DNA of 64,000 nt from Croceicoccus sp. YJ47 (GCF_016745095.1 NZ_CP067087.1:496001-560000), one strand, 5' to 3'. Shown: positions 9,018-18,620, counted from the first letter of the stretch. The notes: generated by a model not told the origin, from the sequence alone. Translations and numbers: made by a program.

Positions 9018-10616
9018 TTAGATATTCAGCTCGGCGGGGCGGTTTTTCCGCAGATAGCTTGCCACCCACATGCGGGTCAGCGTGACGGCGGTGAAAACCG
9101 AAGTGACGATGCCGATGATCAACACGATGGCAAACCCGCGGATCGGCCCGGAGCCGAAGAGGAACAACAGCACGCCCGCGATGAAATTGGTGATGTTGGC
9201 GTCGAGAATGGCGCGCTGCGCCTCGCGATAGCCGACCTCGACCGCCTGCACCACGCGGCGGCCGCGGCGGCGTTCCTCGCGTATGCGTTCGTTGATGAGC
9301 ACGTTGGCATCGACCGCCGTACCGATGGTCAGCACGAAGCCGGCAATCCCCGGCAGCGTCAGCGTGGAGCCGAGAATCGCCATGATACCGAGGATGATCA
9401 ACACGTTGAGCACGATGGCAATGTCGGCGTAGATGCCGAACCGGCCATAGCTCACGAACATGAACGCCATGACCGCCGCGCCGCCGACGATCAGCGCGAG
9501 CAGACCCTTGCGGATCGAATCGGCGCCGAGATCCGGGCCGACGGTGCGCTCCTCCACGATCTGAAGATCGATCGGCAGCGCGCCGGAACGCAGCGAGATG
9601 GCGAGCGCATTGGCGCTGTCGACGGTGAAATTGCCGCTGATCTGCGCGGAGCCGCCGAGGATCGGTTCGTTGATATTGGGCGCCGACAAAACCTCGCCAT
9701 CGAGGATGATGGCGAACGGCTTGTTGACGTTATCGGTGGTCAGCTGCGCGAACTTGCGCCCGCCTTCCTGGTTGAAGGTGATGTTGACGACGGGGGCGCC
9801 GTTCTGATCGTAGCCCTGCCGCGCGTCGGTCAGGTTGTCGCCCTGAATCCCGCCCAGCCGGCGTACCGCGATCGGGCCGGTCTGCTGGCCACCGGCTGCG
9901 AAATTCAGGATCTCGCTGCCCGGAGGCGCGATACCCTGCGCCAAATCGGCAGGCGCCGCGGAACCGTCGACGAGCTTGAACTCAAGCTTCGCCGTCTGTC
10001 CCAGGAGATCCTTCAATTGTTGCGGATCGTCGAGGCCGGGGACCTGCACCACGATGCGGGCATCGCCCTGCCGGATGATGGTCGGCTCGCGCGTGCCCAG
10101 CTCGTCGATGCGGCGGCGCACGACATCGGTGGCGGTATCCATCGCCAGCTCGACACCCTGTTCCAGCCCCGCCTCGGTCGGGACGACGATGAAGCGCGTG
10201 CCGTCGACCACGTTGATGGTCCAGTCGCGCTGTCCGGTAAGCCCTGCGCCATCGGTCAGCGGCAGCAGTGCCTCGCGCGCGGCGTCGACCTGATCGGCGT
10301 CCTGCACCATGAAGGACAGGCGCCCGTTGCTGCGGGAAATATCGCCGATCTCGACCTCGTCATCGGCCTCGCGTAGGACGCGGCGCACGTCCTCTTCCAT
10401 CGATTCGAGCCGAAGCCCGCGCACCTGCCCCGTATCCGCCTCGAGCAGGATGTGGCTGCCGCCTGCGAGATCGAGGCCGAGATTGACCTCCGGATCGGGC
10501 AGCGCATCGGGCCAGGTCCCGCCCGCGATGGAAACGAGCGACGGCAGGGCGAAAAACACCCCGATCACGGTAATCGCGGAGAGCCAGATGACTTTCCAGC
10601 GCGGGAAATCGAGCAT
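9018..10616 (-). CDS. secD: Protein translocase subunit SecD
   Basis: A 532-residue partner of SecF. It has an N-terminal TM (KVIWLSAITVIGVFFALPSL), the SecD motif NLGLDLAGGSHILLEAD, a large periplasmic domain (about 60-350) and six TM helices, with the conserved FVLTIGTAVDANVLINERIREE (in TM4-5) that carries the proton-path Asp. The stop is TAA. Transcribed between yajC (8 bp upstream) and secF. Length and motifs are those of an intact gene. Confidence 0.97.
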   Translation of the reverse strand: MLDFPRWKVIWLSAITVIGVFFALPSLVSIAGGTWPDALPDPEVNLGLDLAGGSHILLEADTGQVRGLRLESMEEDVRRVLREADDEVEIGDISRSNGRLSFMVQDADQVDAAREALLPLTDGAGLTGQRDWTINVVDGTRFIVVPTEAGLEQGVELAMDTATDVVRRRIDELGTREPTIIRQGDARIVVQVPGLDDPQQLKDLLGQTAKLEFKLVDGSAAPADLAQGIAPPGSEILNFAAGGQQTGPIAVRRLGGIQGDNLTDARQGYDQNGAPVVNITFNQEGGRKFAQLTTDNVNKPFAIILDGEVLSAPNINEPILGGSAQISGNFTVDSANALAISLRSGALPIDLQIVEERTVGPDLGADSIRKGLLALIVGGAAVMAFMFVSYGRFGIYADIAIVLNVLIILGIMAILGSTLTLPGIAGFVLTIGTAVDANVLINERIREERRRGRRVVQAVEVGYREAQRAILDANITNFIAGVLLFLFGSGPIRGFAIVLIIGIVTSVFTAVTLTRMWVASYLRKNRPAELNI

Positions 10617-10624
10617 CGGCGGTC

Positions 10625-10957
10625 TCAGTCGTTGGCGGGCTTGACGCCGCCCTTGGGCATCACGTCGCCGATGGTCTGGCGCACGGCCTGAACCCGGACG
10701 TTGGGAGCGATCTCGATCTCGACGAAATCATCGTCCAGCTTCGTGATCTTGCCGACGAGCCCGCCTGCGGTCACGACGCGGTCGTTGCGCTGCAATCCGG
10801 CGATCTTGGCCTGATGCGCCTTCTGCCGCTTGATCTGCGGGCGGAAGACGAGGAACCAGAAAATGAGGCCCATCGCGGCCAGCAGGATGAGGTTCATGAA
10901 GGCGGGCGGTCCGGCGGCGGCGGGCGCCGCGGCGAGGATGAGCAGGGAACTGTTCAC
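10625..10957 (-). CDS. yajC: Preprotein translocase subunit YajC
   Basis: A 110-residue single-span membrane protein. An N-terminal extension rich in Ala and Pro precedes the TM helix LILLAAMGLIFWFLVFRPQ, then the cytoplasmic KRQKAHQAKIAGLQRNDRV and VTAGGLVGKITKLDDDFVEI that define YajC. It is an auxiliary SecDF partner. First gene of the operon; the 215 bp upstream, up to tRNA-Pro, presumably hold its promoter, but no clear box could be assigned. Confidence 0.95.
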   Translation of the reverse strand: MNSSLLILAAAPAAAGPPAFMNLILLAAMGLIFWFLVFRPQIKRQKAHQAKIAGLQRNDRVVTAGGLVGKITKLDDDFVEIEIAPNVRVQAVRQTIGDVMPKGGVKPAND

Positions 10958-11172
10958 GGTTTACCGGCTTCTTTCGATCAGAAATGAAAATGGTTCGGGG
11001 CGCCATCACGGCACCGCCGGGGTCCAGGGCGCGGCGATTAGCAGCATTGCACAGGCGTGGCAATGCGCGCCCCGCCCGGTGCCGTCGCCCGGTGGACGGT
11101 GAGCCATATCGCATATTCTCTCCCGCAAGCCTTGCCAAGCGATCCGCGCCCCGCTATTGGCGCCGTTCCGGT

Positions 11173-11249
11173 CGGGACGTAGCGCAGCCTGGTAGCGCAT
11201 CACACTGGGGGTGTGGGGGTCGGAGGTTCGAATCCTCTCGTCCCGACCA
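11173..11249 (+). tRNA. tRNA-Pro (anticodon GGG)
   Basis: A 77-nt cloverleaf with acceptor CGGGACG/CGTCCCG, D-arm GCGC-AGCCTGGTA-GCGC, anticodon stem TCACA/TGTGG with loop CTGGGGG, T-arm GGAGG-TTCGAAT-CCTCT and encoded CCA. The anticodon GGG reads CCC and CCU proline codons. Confidence 0.95.
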
Positions 11250-11382
11250 AATTTTCCTTTATTCATCATCGTCTGAGTGCCCCGCCCGCCGCGTATATGC
11301 GCATGGTAAGCGGGCCCGCGCCCCGCGATGGAAACCGAATCGCGCCTGATGCGCTTTCCCTTCGAACGAAGGGGAGACGACG

Positions 11383-12219
11383 ATGGCCGCACGCGCCTAT
11401 TGGAAGGGTCAGATCCGGCTCGCGCTGGTATCGATCCCGGTGGAAATCTACACCGCCGTCAAATCGGGCTCGAAGATCAGCTTTCGCCAGATCCACGAAC
11501 CGAGCGGCAAGCCGATCAATTACGAGAAAATCGTGCAGGGCATCGGCCCCATCGACCGCGACGACATCATTCGCGGCTACGAAATCTCCAAGGACAATTA
11601 CGTGCTCCTCGACGACGAGGAGATCGAGGCGGCGAAGGTCGAAAGCCGCAAGACGCTGGAACTCGTACAGTTTGTCGACGCGCATGACATCGACGCGCTC
11701 TATTACGAGAAACCCTATTTCGTGGTGCCGGCGGACGATCTCGCGATGGATGCGTATGTCGTGCTGCGCGACGCGCTGCGACAGACGAAGAAGGTCGCGC
11801 TGGGACAGATTTCGGTGCGTGGCAAGGAATTGCTCGTCGCGCTCAAACCCTGCGGCAAGGGGATATTGCTCGAAACGATGCGCTATGCCGACGAGGTCCG
11901 CAAGGGTCAGGCCTTTTTCGGCGAAATCGGCGAGGACAAGCCCGAGGACGAATTGCTCGAACTCGCCACGACACTGATCGAGAAGAAAAGCGCGCCGTTC
12001 GATCCGTCGGAATTCCACGACCGCTACGCCGACGCGCTCGAACGGCTGATCGAGAAGAAGGCGAAGGACAAGGGCGGCAAGATTCTCGAGGATGTCGAGG
12101 AGCCGGAAAGCGGCAAGGGCGGCAATGTCATCGACCTCATGGCCGCGTTGAAGAAATCGGTGGGGGACGATGACACCAAATCGCCTTCGAAGAAGCCATC
12201 GCGCAAGAAGAGCGCCTGA
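11383..12219 (+). CDS. ku: Non-homologous end joining protein Ku
   Basis: A 278-residue bacterial Ku homodimer that binds DNA double-strand ends and recruits LigD. It starts RAYWKGQIRLALVSIPVEIY, has the beta-barrel core with SGSKISFRQIHEPSGKPINYEK and conserved VPADDLAMDAYVVLRDAL, and ends in a Lys-rich tail (SPSKKPSRKKSA) as usual for DNA-binding Ku tails. AGGGGAG precedes ATG 11383. It is intact and of normal length, whereas its partner gene ligD downstream is heavily damaged. Confidence 0.96.
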   Translation: MAARAYWKGQIRLALVSIPVEIYTAVKSGSKISFRQIHEPSGKPINYEKIVQGIGPIDRDDIIRGYEISKDNYVLLDDEEIEAAKVESRKTLELVQFVDAHDIDALYYEKPYFVVPADDLAMDAYVVLRDALRQTKKVALGQISVRGKELLVALKPCGKGILLETMRYADEVRKGQAFFGEIGEDKPEDELLELATTLIEKKSAPFDPSEFHDRYADALERLIEKKAKDKGGKILEDVEEPESGKGGNVIDLMAALKKSVGDDDTKSPSKKPSRKKSA

Positions 12220-12233
12220 ACGGCGGGACGACC

Positions 12234-12734
12234 ATGGAACTCAACCCATCGATCGCGCTCCAATGGCTTGACTGGCAATTGATGCTGCGGCTGGGCGTCG
12301 CGGCGGTGCTCGGCCTCGTTCTGGGGCTGGATCGCGAATTGCGGGGGCATGCGGCGGGAATGCGCACGCATGGGCTGATCTGCTTTACCTCCGCGGCGGC
12401 GACCGTTTCGATCATTGCCCTTTATCTGCAACTCGGTCCGGAACGAATGGACCCCCTTCGCCTGTTCGAGGCGGCGGGTTCGTTCATCGGTATCGTCGGT
12501 GCCGGGTTGATCGTATTTTCGCGTGGGCAATTGCACAATATCACCACCGCCGCCAATCTCTGGCTTGCCGCGATTGTCGGGGTGGCTTGCGGGGCGGCGC
12601 AATGGCCGCTCGTGCTGGTCGCGACGATCATTTCGATGGTGATGCTGAGCCTCCTTCGCATTCTTGAACGGCACATGGGTCCCGATCGACGCTTGTCACA
12701 GGACGACGGCACCGCGCCGCGCGACCGCCGATGA
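12234..12734 (+). CDS. MgtC/SapB-family membrane protein
   Basis: A 166-residue inner-membrane protein with about four to five TM helices. The MgtC signature is present: LRLGVAAVLGLVLGLDRELR, then GMRTHGLICFTSAAATVSI, and IGIVGAGLIV-FSRG with the ITTAANLWLAAIVGVACGA helix. The family is linked to magnesium stress and survival. It lacks the C-terminal ACT-like domain of Salmonella MgtC. The gene sits between ku and ligD and overlaps the ligD start by 4 bp (ATGA), so it is part of that operon. Why it is there is unclear. Confidence 0.88.
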   Translation: MELNPSIALQWLDWQLMLRLGVAAVLGLVLGLDRELRGHAAGMRTHGLICFTSAAATVSIIALYLQLGPERMDPLRLFEAAGSFIGIVGAGLIVFSRGQLHNITTAANLWLAAIVGVACGAAQWPLVLVATIISMVMLSLLRILERHMGPDRRLSQDDGTAPRDRR

Positions 12735-15308
12735 CGAAACGCCCCGACCCCCTCGCCGCTTATAATGCAAAGCGCGATTTCAGCAGGACCAGCGAACCGG
12801 CCGGCGATCCGGGTGCGCCGGGCGGCAATCGCTTCATCGTTCAGAAACACGATGCGACCCGCCTGCACTGGGATCTGCGGCTGGAAAGCGATGGCGTACT
12901 GAAAAGCTGGGCGGTGACCAAGGGTCCCTCGCCCGACCCCGACATAAAGCGGCTGGCGGTCCGGACCGAGGATCACCCACTCTCCTATGCCGCGTTCGAG
13001 GGCACCATTCCGGACGACGAATATGGCGGCGGCACGGTCATGATCTGGGACCGCGGCACATGGGCACCTGTCGAGGGGAAAAGCGCGGACGACCTTGCCG
13101 ACGGGCACCTGCATTTCATCCTGTCGGGTGAGCGGATGAAGGGTGAATGGCTGCTTGTCCGCATGAAGCCGCGCAAGGGCGAACGCCGCGAAAACTGGCT
13201 GCTGCGCAAGACGAGGATGCATGAGAGCGCGAGAGCAGGCTGTGATCCGCTGTCGAGCGCGTTGCCTCACCAGCGTGTCGACCGGGCGTTCCAGGTCATG
13301 GCGGAGCCGCCATGCGAAATCTGGTGCCGAAAAGAAATCCGGTGGCGGTGATGAAAAGAAGGGCGGCCAGAAACGCACCCGAACGCGGCGCAATCCCGAT
13401 GCGAAACCGCCCGCCTTTGCCAAGCCGCAGCTTGCCACGCTGGTCGACGCGGTTCCCGCCGGCAATGGCTGGATGCACGAGATCAAGTTCGACGGCTATC
13501 GCGCCATCGTCGCGGCGGCGGGTGACGCGGTGACGATCTATACGCGCAGCGGAAAGGACTGGACCGACAAATTCGCGCCGCTTGCCGCGCATATTGCGGC
13601 GCTCGACCTTCCTCCATCGCTGCTCGACGGGGAAATCGTGGCCTATGGCAAGGATGGCAATCCCGATTTTTCGGCGCTGCAATCCGTGCTGAAACGCGGG
13701 GCCGGGGCGCAGGGGGATGGCGATGCGCTCTCGTTCCACGCCTTCGATCTTATCGCGAGTGGCGGCGAGGATCTGACTGCGCTCCCGAATATCGAGCGCA
13801 AGGAGCGGCTGGAGGCGCTTCTGCGCCATGCCCCGCCGCCGGTGCACGTTGCCGATCATGTCATCGACGCGGGCGAGCAGCTTTATCGGACCATGTGCGA
13901 TGCCGGGCAGGAAGGCATCATCTCGAAACGGATCGATGCGAAATATCGCTCGCCATCACGAAGCCGCTGGGTCAGGATGACGCGCAGCAGTTCGTCATCA
14001 TCAGCGTTCGAAGGCGAGGACGCGACGCGTTCGCCGCTTGCTACGCTGCCGATGCCTTTCAAGCGCGCAGAACGAAGGCGGCGAATTGGCCGATGTGCAA
14101 GGTGCAAAGGTGTGGCACAGCACAAACGGCCGACGGCCGATACGCTGGACGATCTTTCGGCTGACCGACGGAATGGATAGCGGATCGGATCGCGCGCAAG
14201 ACCGCGCCGCTCGCTCGAGGGTGGCGAAAAACCGCCGACGCCCGACGCGGCAGCGCAGTGCGAGCGACGCTTGAAACTCGTCGCCAGTCGCCATCTGCCC
14301 CGCCATCATGGATGACCACGCGGCGCACTTTGCAGCAGCTCGCAGCTTCCCTTCTGCCCTTCGCACACGACAAGGACGCCGGTGAGGTGAGTGCCCTGGA
14401 AGGCTGCGGCAGCGCCGGGCGCGCTGCGCCGACTTTCGGGGTCAGATTTTCCGCACCACATCGCGTCGTCGCTTTTTCCGATGGACACGAAGACAGAGAA
14501 GCTTGGCGACTTGCCGATTATTATTATGCTGATTATCGCCATCCGCCGCGCTGCTGCCGGCGCACTAAGCCCTCCGTACGCTCCGGTCCAGCATGGGCAG
14601 GAAAGAAATCCGCCTTTTTCAAAACGACGGCAGGTGTGCGTTCAGGGCCGCGGCATGGGCCGTGCGCACGCCGCCATCGCCATCGCCGAAAAGGGCGACG
14701 GCCGGCTGGGATCTGCATCTGATGCGTGCGCTTCTGGCTCATCGTGCGATGTGAGGAAAGCGTGAGTCTACGCCTGGCCAGGAGCGCATTTCGAGGCACC
14801 CGACCGCATGATCTTCGACCTCGACCCCGATGAAGCCGTGGATTTTGCCGACGTAAAAAAAGCCGCGAGCGATATTCGCGACCGGCTGGCCGATATCGGC
14901 CTCGTCAGCTTCGCCATGCTTTCGGGCGGCAAGGGCGTGCATGTCGTCGTGCCGCTATCGCCTGCGCACGGCTGGGACGCGCACAAGGATTTCGCCCGCC
15001 GCTTTGCCGAGGCGCTGTCCATGGCCGAGCCCGATCGCTTCGTCGCGACGATGAGCAAGGCCAAGCGCAAGGGGCGCATTTTCATCGACTGGCTCCGCAA
15101 TCAGCGCGGGGCGACGGCGGTGCTGCCCTATTCCGCGCGGGCGCGCAGCGCCGGGGCCGTCGCGGTGCCCATTAACTGGGACGCGTTGAACGATGCAAAG
15201 GATGCGCACCCGTTTTCGATCGATGACGCCGATCGGTTGTTGCGCCGGGCCGAAGACGACGCGTTGGCGGGATGGGGCTTTGCGGACCAGGAACTGCCCG
15301 ACTTCTAA
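12731..15308 (+). pseudogene. ligD: ATP-dependent DNA ligase D (ligD), multiply frameshifted and degraded
   Basis: Remnant of a PE-LIG-POL type LigD. Segment 1 (12731 to about 13215) is the 3'-phosphoesterase domain (FIVQKHDATRLHWDLRLE, DEYGGGTVMIWDRGTW). Segment 2 in another frame (about 13240-13960) is the ligase with motif I EIKFDGYR (catalytic Lys), LLDGEIVAY and EGIISKRIDAKYR. From about 13960 to 14800 the expected OB-fold and the start of the polymerase domain survive only as short matches in all three frames (TLDDLS, LADYY, FFKT). Segment 3 (14808-15308) is the polymerase domain: MIFDLDPDE with the metal-binding Asp pair, GGKGVHVVVPL and GRIFIDWLRNQRGATAV. Too many lesions for a single sequencing slip; it cannot make a full ligase as read. 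Confidence 0.88.
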
Positions 15309-15314
15309 ATAGTT

Positions 15315-15350
15315 AACCTATATGGTTTTATTTTCCTACACCAGCTAACC
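15315..15350 (+). promoter_or_regulatory. Conserved upstream element, copy 2 (holin gene)
   Basis: AACC-N5-GGTTTTATTTTCCTACA-N6-AACC, with the 17-bp core at 15324-15340. It is identical in core and in block spacing to the element at 6349-6384. The core ends exactly 50 bp before the holin ATG. It begins 7 bp after the ligD stop, in an AT-rich gap. Likely a promoter with an activator site that serves the holin gene. Confidence 0.65.
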
Positions 15351-15390
15351 TGTGTAGCGATCCGGCGTCCATTGGCAAAGGAGCGCAGCC

Positions 15391-15801
15391 ATGCCCATTC
15401 TCGAATCCCTCATCGGGCCCATCACCCGCATCATCGACAAGGTCATCCCCGACAAGGAAGCCCGCGATCGGGCCAAGCTGGAACTCCTCAGCCTCGAAGC
15501 GGATCACGAGCTCAAGCAGATCGAGGCGCGGCTTTCGGCGATCGTGACCGAGGCGCAATCGCCCGATCCATGGACCAGCCGGGCGCGACCCGGATTTCTC
15601 TATGTGATGTATCTCATCATCCTGTTCGCCATCCCAATGGGGGTGATCGGCGCCTTCAATCCCGCGACTGCGCATGCGATCGGCAAGGGCATGACAAGCT
15701 ATCTCAACGCGCTTCCCGAACCGCTCTATGCGCTCTTCGGGACGGGCTATCTCGGCTATACCGCGGCGCGCCAGTGGGGCAAGGTGAAGGGCGTCGACTA
15801 A
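15391..15801 (+). CDS. Holin of the 3TM GTA type
   Basis: A 136-residue protein that matches the pattern of the gene-transfer-agent/phage 3TM holin family: an N-terminal amphipathic region (MPILESLIGPITRIIDKVIP), a charged helix DRAKLELLSLEADHELKQIE, the central motif DPWTSRARPGFLYVMYLIIL with the first strong TM (about 66-88), and a C-terminal hydrophobic segment GTGYLGYTAARQWGK. Such holins let the particle-releasing endolysin cross the membrane. GGAG precedes ATG 15391. No endolysin gene is next to it, so it stands alone, as release genes can in GTAs. The shared upstream element ties it to the DUF6456 gene. Confidence 0.78.
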   Translation: MPILESLIGPITRIIDKVIPDKEARDRAKLELLSLEADHELKQIEARLSAIVTEAQSPDPWTSRARPGFLYVMYLIILFAIPMGVIGAFNPATAHAIGKGMTSYLNALPEPLYALFGTGYLGYTAARQWGKVKGVD

Positions 15802-15916
15802 GCGCGAACAACCCCTCGGGGCGGTGCGGCCTACCGGCGCCGCCCCCTTGTCATTGCGATTTTCGGCGCGCATAGCGCCAGACTTTGACAGGCTGGATTT
15901 GCAGCGAGGGACTTTC

Positions 15917-16402
15917 ATGGGCGAGAAAACCGCCGAAAATTCGGGCATGAACATCGACAGCGCGCTCGTGCGCGAACTGGCCGACATGCTCAACGATACC
16001 AATCTTACCGAAATCGAGGTCGAGGAAGGCAGCCGGAAAATCCGCGTTTCGCGCGCCGCGCCGGTTGGCGCCTACGCCATGGCCCCCGCGCCGTGCCGCG
16101 CCTGCTGTTGGCGCGCCAGCCAATAAACGCCGCTCCGGCGGAGCAGGCCGAGTTGCCCGGCGCGCCGGTCGACGCGGTCAAATCGCCGATGGTCGGCACG
16201 GCCTATCTCTCCGCAGAGCCGGGCGCCGCGCCGTTCATCGCGGTCGGCAGCAAGGTGAAGGCAGGCGAAACCCTGCTCATCGTCGAGGCGATGAAGGTGA
16301 TGAACGCCATCCCCGCGCCCGCGCGCCGGCACGGTCAGCCAGATCCTCGTCGGCGATGCCGAGCCGGTCGAATTCGATCAACCGCTCGTCGTGGTCGATT
16401 GA
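15917..16402 (+). CDS. accB: Acetyl-CoA carboxylase biotin carboxyl carrier protein, frameshifted
   Basis: Biotin carrier of acetyl-CoA carboxylase, first step of fatty acid synthesis. The N-terminal part reads from ATG 15917 ([20 protein letters not shown], then [15 protein letters not shown]). The biotinyl domain ([23 protein letters not shown] with the biotinylated Lys, about 16286) is in another frame from about 16126. The end ([20 protein letters not shown]) returns to the first frame and stops at 16400-16402. At least two frame changes lie in the Ala/Pro-rich linker (about 16090-16126) and near 16320. The gene is normally essential and accC follows 7 bp on, so sequence error is the likelier cause. 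Confidence 0.85.
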
Positions 16403-16409
16403 GGCTTTC

Positions 16410-17759
16410 ATGGCGATAACCCGGATACTCATCGCCAATCGCGGCGAAATCGCCCTGCGCGTGCATCGCGCGGCGCAGGAAATGGGCATTGAAACGGTTG
16501 CCGTGCATTCGACCGCGGATGCCGAAGCCATGCATGTCCGGCTGGCCGATCAGGCCGTGTGCATCGGCCCGCCGTCGGCGACGGACAGCTATCTCAACAT
16601 GGCGGCGATCATTTCGGCGGAAGAAATTACCGGGGCGGACGCGATCCATCCCGGTTACGGCTTCCTGTCCGAAAACGCCAAATTTGCCGAAATCGTCGAG
16701 GCCCACGGCATCGCATGGATCGGGCCGAAGCCCGAGCATATCCGCACGATGGGCGACAAGGTCGAGGCCAAGCGCACGGCGGGCGCACTCGGCCTGCCGC
16801 TCGTCCCCGGCAGCGACGGCGCGGTGGAAACGGCGGAAGAGGCGCTGCAACTTGCCGAGGAGATCGGCTATCCGGTGTTGGTGAAGGCCGCATCGGGCGG
16901 CGGCGGGCGCGGCATGAAAGTCGTGCAGAACGCCGACGAGTTGCCCAGCCTGATGAGCCAGGCGAAGTCGGAGGCGAAATCCGCGTTCGGCGACTCCACC
17001 GTCTATATCGAGAAATATCTCGGCAATCCGCGCCATATCGAGTTTCAGGTGTTCGGCGATGGCAACGGCAATGCCATCCACCTCGGCGAACGCGACTGCT
17101 CGCTTCAGCGGCGGCATCAAAAAGTGCTCGAGGAAGCGCCGTCCCCCGTGATCAGCGACGCCGATCGCGATCGCATGGGCCGGACATGCGCCGATGCGAT
17201 GGCCGAAATGGGCTATCGCGGTGCGGGGACGATCGAATTCCTGTGGGAAAACGGCGAGTTCTACTTCATCGAGATGAACACCCGGCTGCAGGTCGAACAT
17301 CCGGTGACCGAGGCCATCACCGGTCTCGACCTCGTGCGCGAACAGATCCGCATCGCGGCGGGCGAACCGCTCTCCGTGACGCAGGACGAAGTGCGCTTTA
17401 CCGGGCATGCGATCGAATGCCGCATCAATGCCGAGGATCCGCGCAGCTTCGCCCCCTCGCCCGGACAGGTGACGAGCTATCACGCCGCGGGCGGGATGCA
17501 CGTGCGCGTCGATAGCGGGCTTTACGCCGGCTATCGCATTCCGCCGTTCTACGATCTGATGATTGCGAAGCTGATCGTGTATGGGCGCACGCGCGAAGGG
17601 TGCATCATGCGCCTGAAGCGCGCGCTGGGCGAAATGGTGATCGAGGGCGTGAAGACGACGATCCCGCTTCACGAAACGCTGATCCGGCAGGACGATTTCC
17701 AGACCGGCGACTACACCATCAAATGGCTGGAAGAATGGATGGAGCAGCGCGAGGAATAG
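16410..17759 (+). CDS. accC: Acetyl-CoA carboxylase, biotin carboxylase subunit
   Basis: A 449-residue ATP-grasp enzyme that carboxylates the biotin of AccB. It starts [20 protein letters not shown], has [12 protein letters not shown] (Gly-rich ATP loop, about 160-171), [20 protein letters not shown], the catalytic block [18 protein letters not shown] (Glu, Asn, Arg of the active site) and [13 protein letters not shown]. It is intact. ATG 16410 follows the accB stop by 7 bp, so the two are one operon. The stop is TAG, which shows that TAG is used as a genuine terminator here. Confidence 0.97.
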   Translation: MAITRILIANRGEIALRVHRAAQEMGIETVAVHSTADAEAMHVRLADQAVCIGPPSATDSYLNMAAIISAEEITGADAIHPGYGFLSENAKFAEIVEAHGIAWIGPKPEHIRTMGDKVEAKRTAGALGLPLVPGSDGAVETAEEALQLAEEIGYPVLVKAASGGGGRGMKVVQNADELPSLMSQAKSEAKSAFGDSTVYIEKYLGNPRHIEFQVFGDGNGNAIHLGERDCSLQRRHQKVLEEAPSPVISDADRDRMGRTCADAMAEMGYRGAGTIEFLWENGEFYFIEMNTRLQVEHPVTEAITGLDLVREQIRIAAGEPLSVTQDEVRFTGHAIECRINAEDPRSFAPSPGQVTSYHAAGGMHVRVDSGLYAGYRIPPFYDLMIAKLIVYGRTREGCIMRLKRALGEMVIEGVKTTIPLHETLIRQDDFQTGDYTIKWLEEWMEQREE

Positions 17760-17777
17760 GCGCCGCCCCGCATCGGC

Positions 17778-17807
17778 CCGGGCGTCCTATTCCAGCGGGA
17801 CGCCCGG
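17778..17807. terminator. Bidirectional hairpin between accC and the Lrp gene
   Basis: Ten-bp perfect stem CCGGGCGTCC/GGACGCCCGG with a 10-nt loop, lying between the convergent stops and covering the last codons of the Lrp gene. No real T-run follows, so termination is plausible but not certain. Confidence 0.4.
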
Positions 17808-18248
17808 CTTTACCTTCGACGAACGGATGACGAGCGACGTCTTCACGCTGCCGACGTTGGGCGTGGGCGTGAGCTTGCTCGTCAAAAATTCCTGAAAGCT
17901 TTGCAGATCGCGGCTGACGATCTTCACGATGAAGTCGATCTCACCGTTGAGCATGTGGCATTCGCGCACTTCGGGCAGTTCGGCCATCTGATCCTCGAAC
18001 GCGCGGAGCGATTCCTCCGCCTGGCTCTTGAGGCTGACCATCGCGAAAACGGTGATGGTAAAGCCGAGCGCGGCTGGGTCGAGATCGGCGTGATAGCCGC
18101 GAATGGCGCCCCGTTCCTCGAGCGCGCGAACCCGGCGCAAGCAGGGCGGCGCGGTCAGGCCGACGCGCTGCGCCAGTTCGACGTTGGTTATGCGCCCTTC
18201 TTCCTGCAACTCGGCAAGCAGGCGACGGTCGATTTCATCATGAATCAT
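17787..18248 (-). CDS. Lrp/AsnC-family transcriptional regulator
   Basis: A 153-residue regulator. The N-terminal HTH spans residues 5-55 (IDRRLLAELQEEGRITNVELAQRVGLTAPPCLRRVRALEERG in two parts), and the RAM/ASNC effector domain follows (about 70-145, TITVFAMVSLKSQ..MLNGEIDFIVKIV). It is expected to sense an amino acid as an octamer. The C-terminal NVGSVKTSLVIRSSKV is typical. Convergent with accC. Its target is unknown; no divergent amino-acid gene is present. Confidence 0.93.
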   Translation of the reverse strand: MIHDEIDRRLLAELQEEGRITNVELAQRVGLTAPPCLRRVRALEERGAIRGYHADLDPAALGFTITVFAMVSLKSQAEESLRAFEDQMAELPEVRECHMLNGEIDFIVKIVSRDLQSFQEFLTSKLTPTPNVGSVKTSLVIRSSKVKPGVPLE

Positions 18249-18544
18249 GTGGCGGACAAACCTCTTCGATGGCCCATGGCGTGTTGCGTTTCGCCATATT
18301 GGAATGATTCGCCCATGGCGGGCAATAAGCGAGCGGCCGAACCGCCATATGCCGTAATAAACGGATTGCTACGCAAAATTGTTTCCCATTGCAACGCGGG
18401 CGAACGCGATTTGCCGCAATGATCCGCGACCTGTCGCAATTTATCGCGCCCGCTGGCGGATCGCGCCGTATCGTGTCGCGCGGCAGGCCCGGGCCAAAGC
18501 AGCTTGCCAAACCGGCGGGCGAGCGTTACCCGCTCTGCCCCAAC

Positions 18545-18620
18545 GGGCCTGTAGCTCAGCGGTTAGAGCTGGCCGCTCATAACGGCTAGGTCGCGGGTTC
18601 GAATCCTGCCGGGCCCACCA
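18545..18620 (+). tRNA. tRNA-Ile2 (anticodon CAT, lysidine-modified)
   Basis: A 76-nt cloverleaf: acceptor GGGCCTG/CGGGCCC, anticodon loop CTCATAA, T-loop TTCGAAT, encoded CCA. The anticodon CAT alone could mean Met. The overall similarity to ileX-type tRNAs (AGCTCAGCGGTTAGAGC, then a TAGGTCGC variable region) favours Ile2, whose C34 is modified by TilS. Confidence 0.8.
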
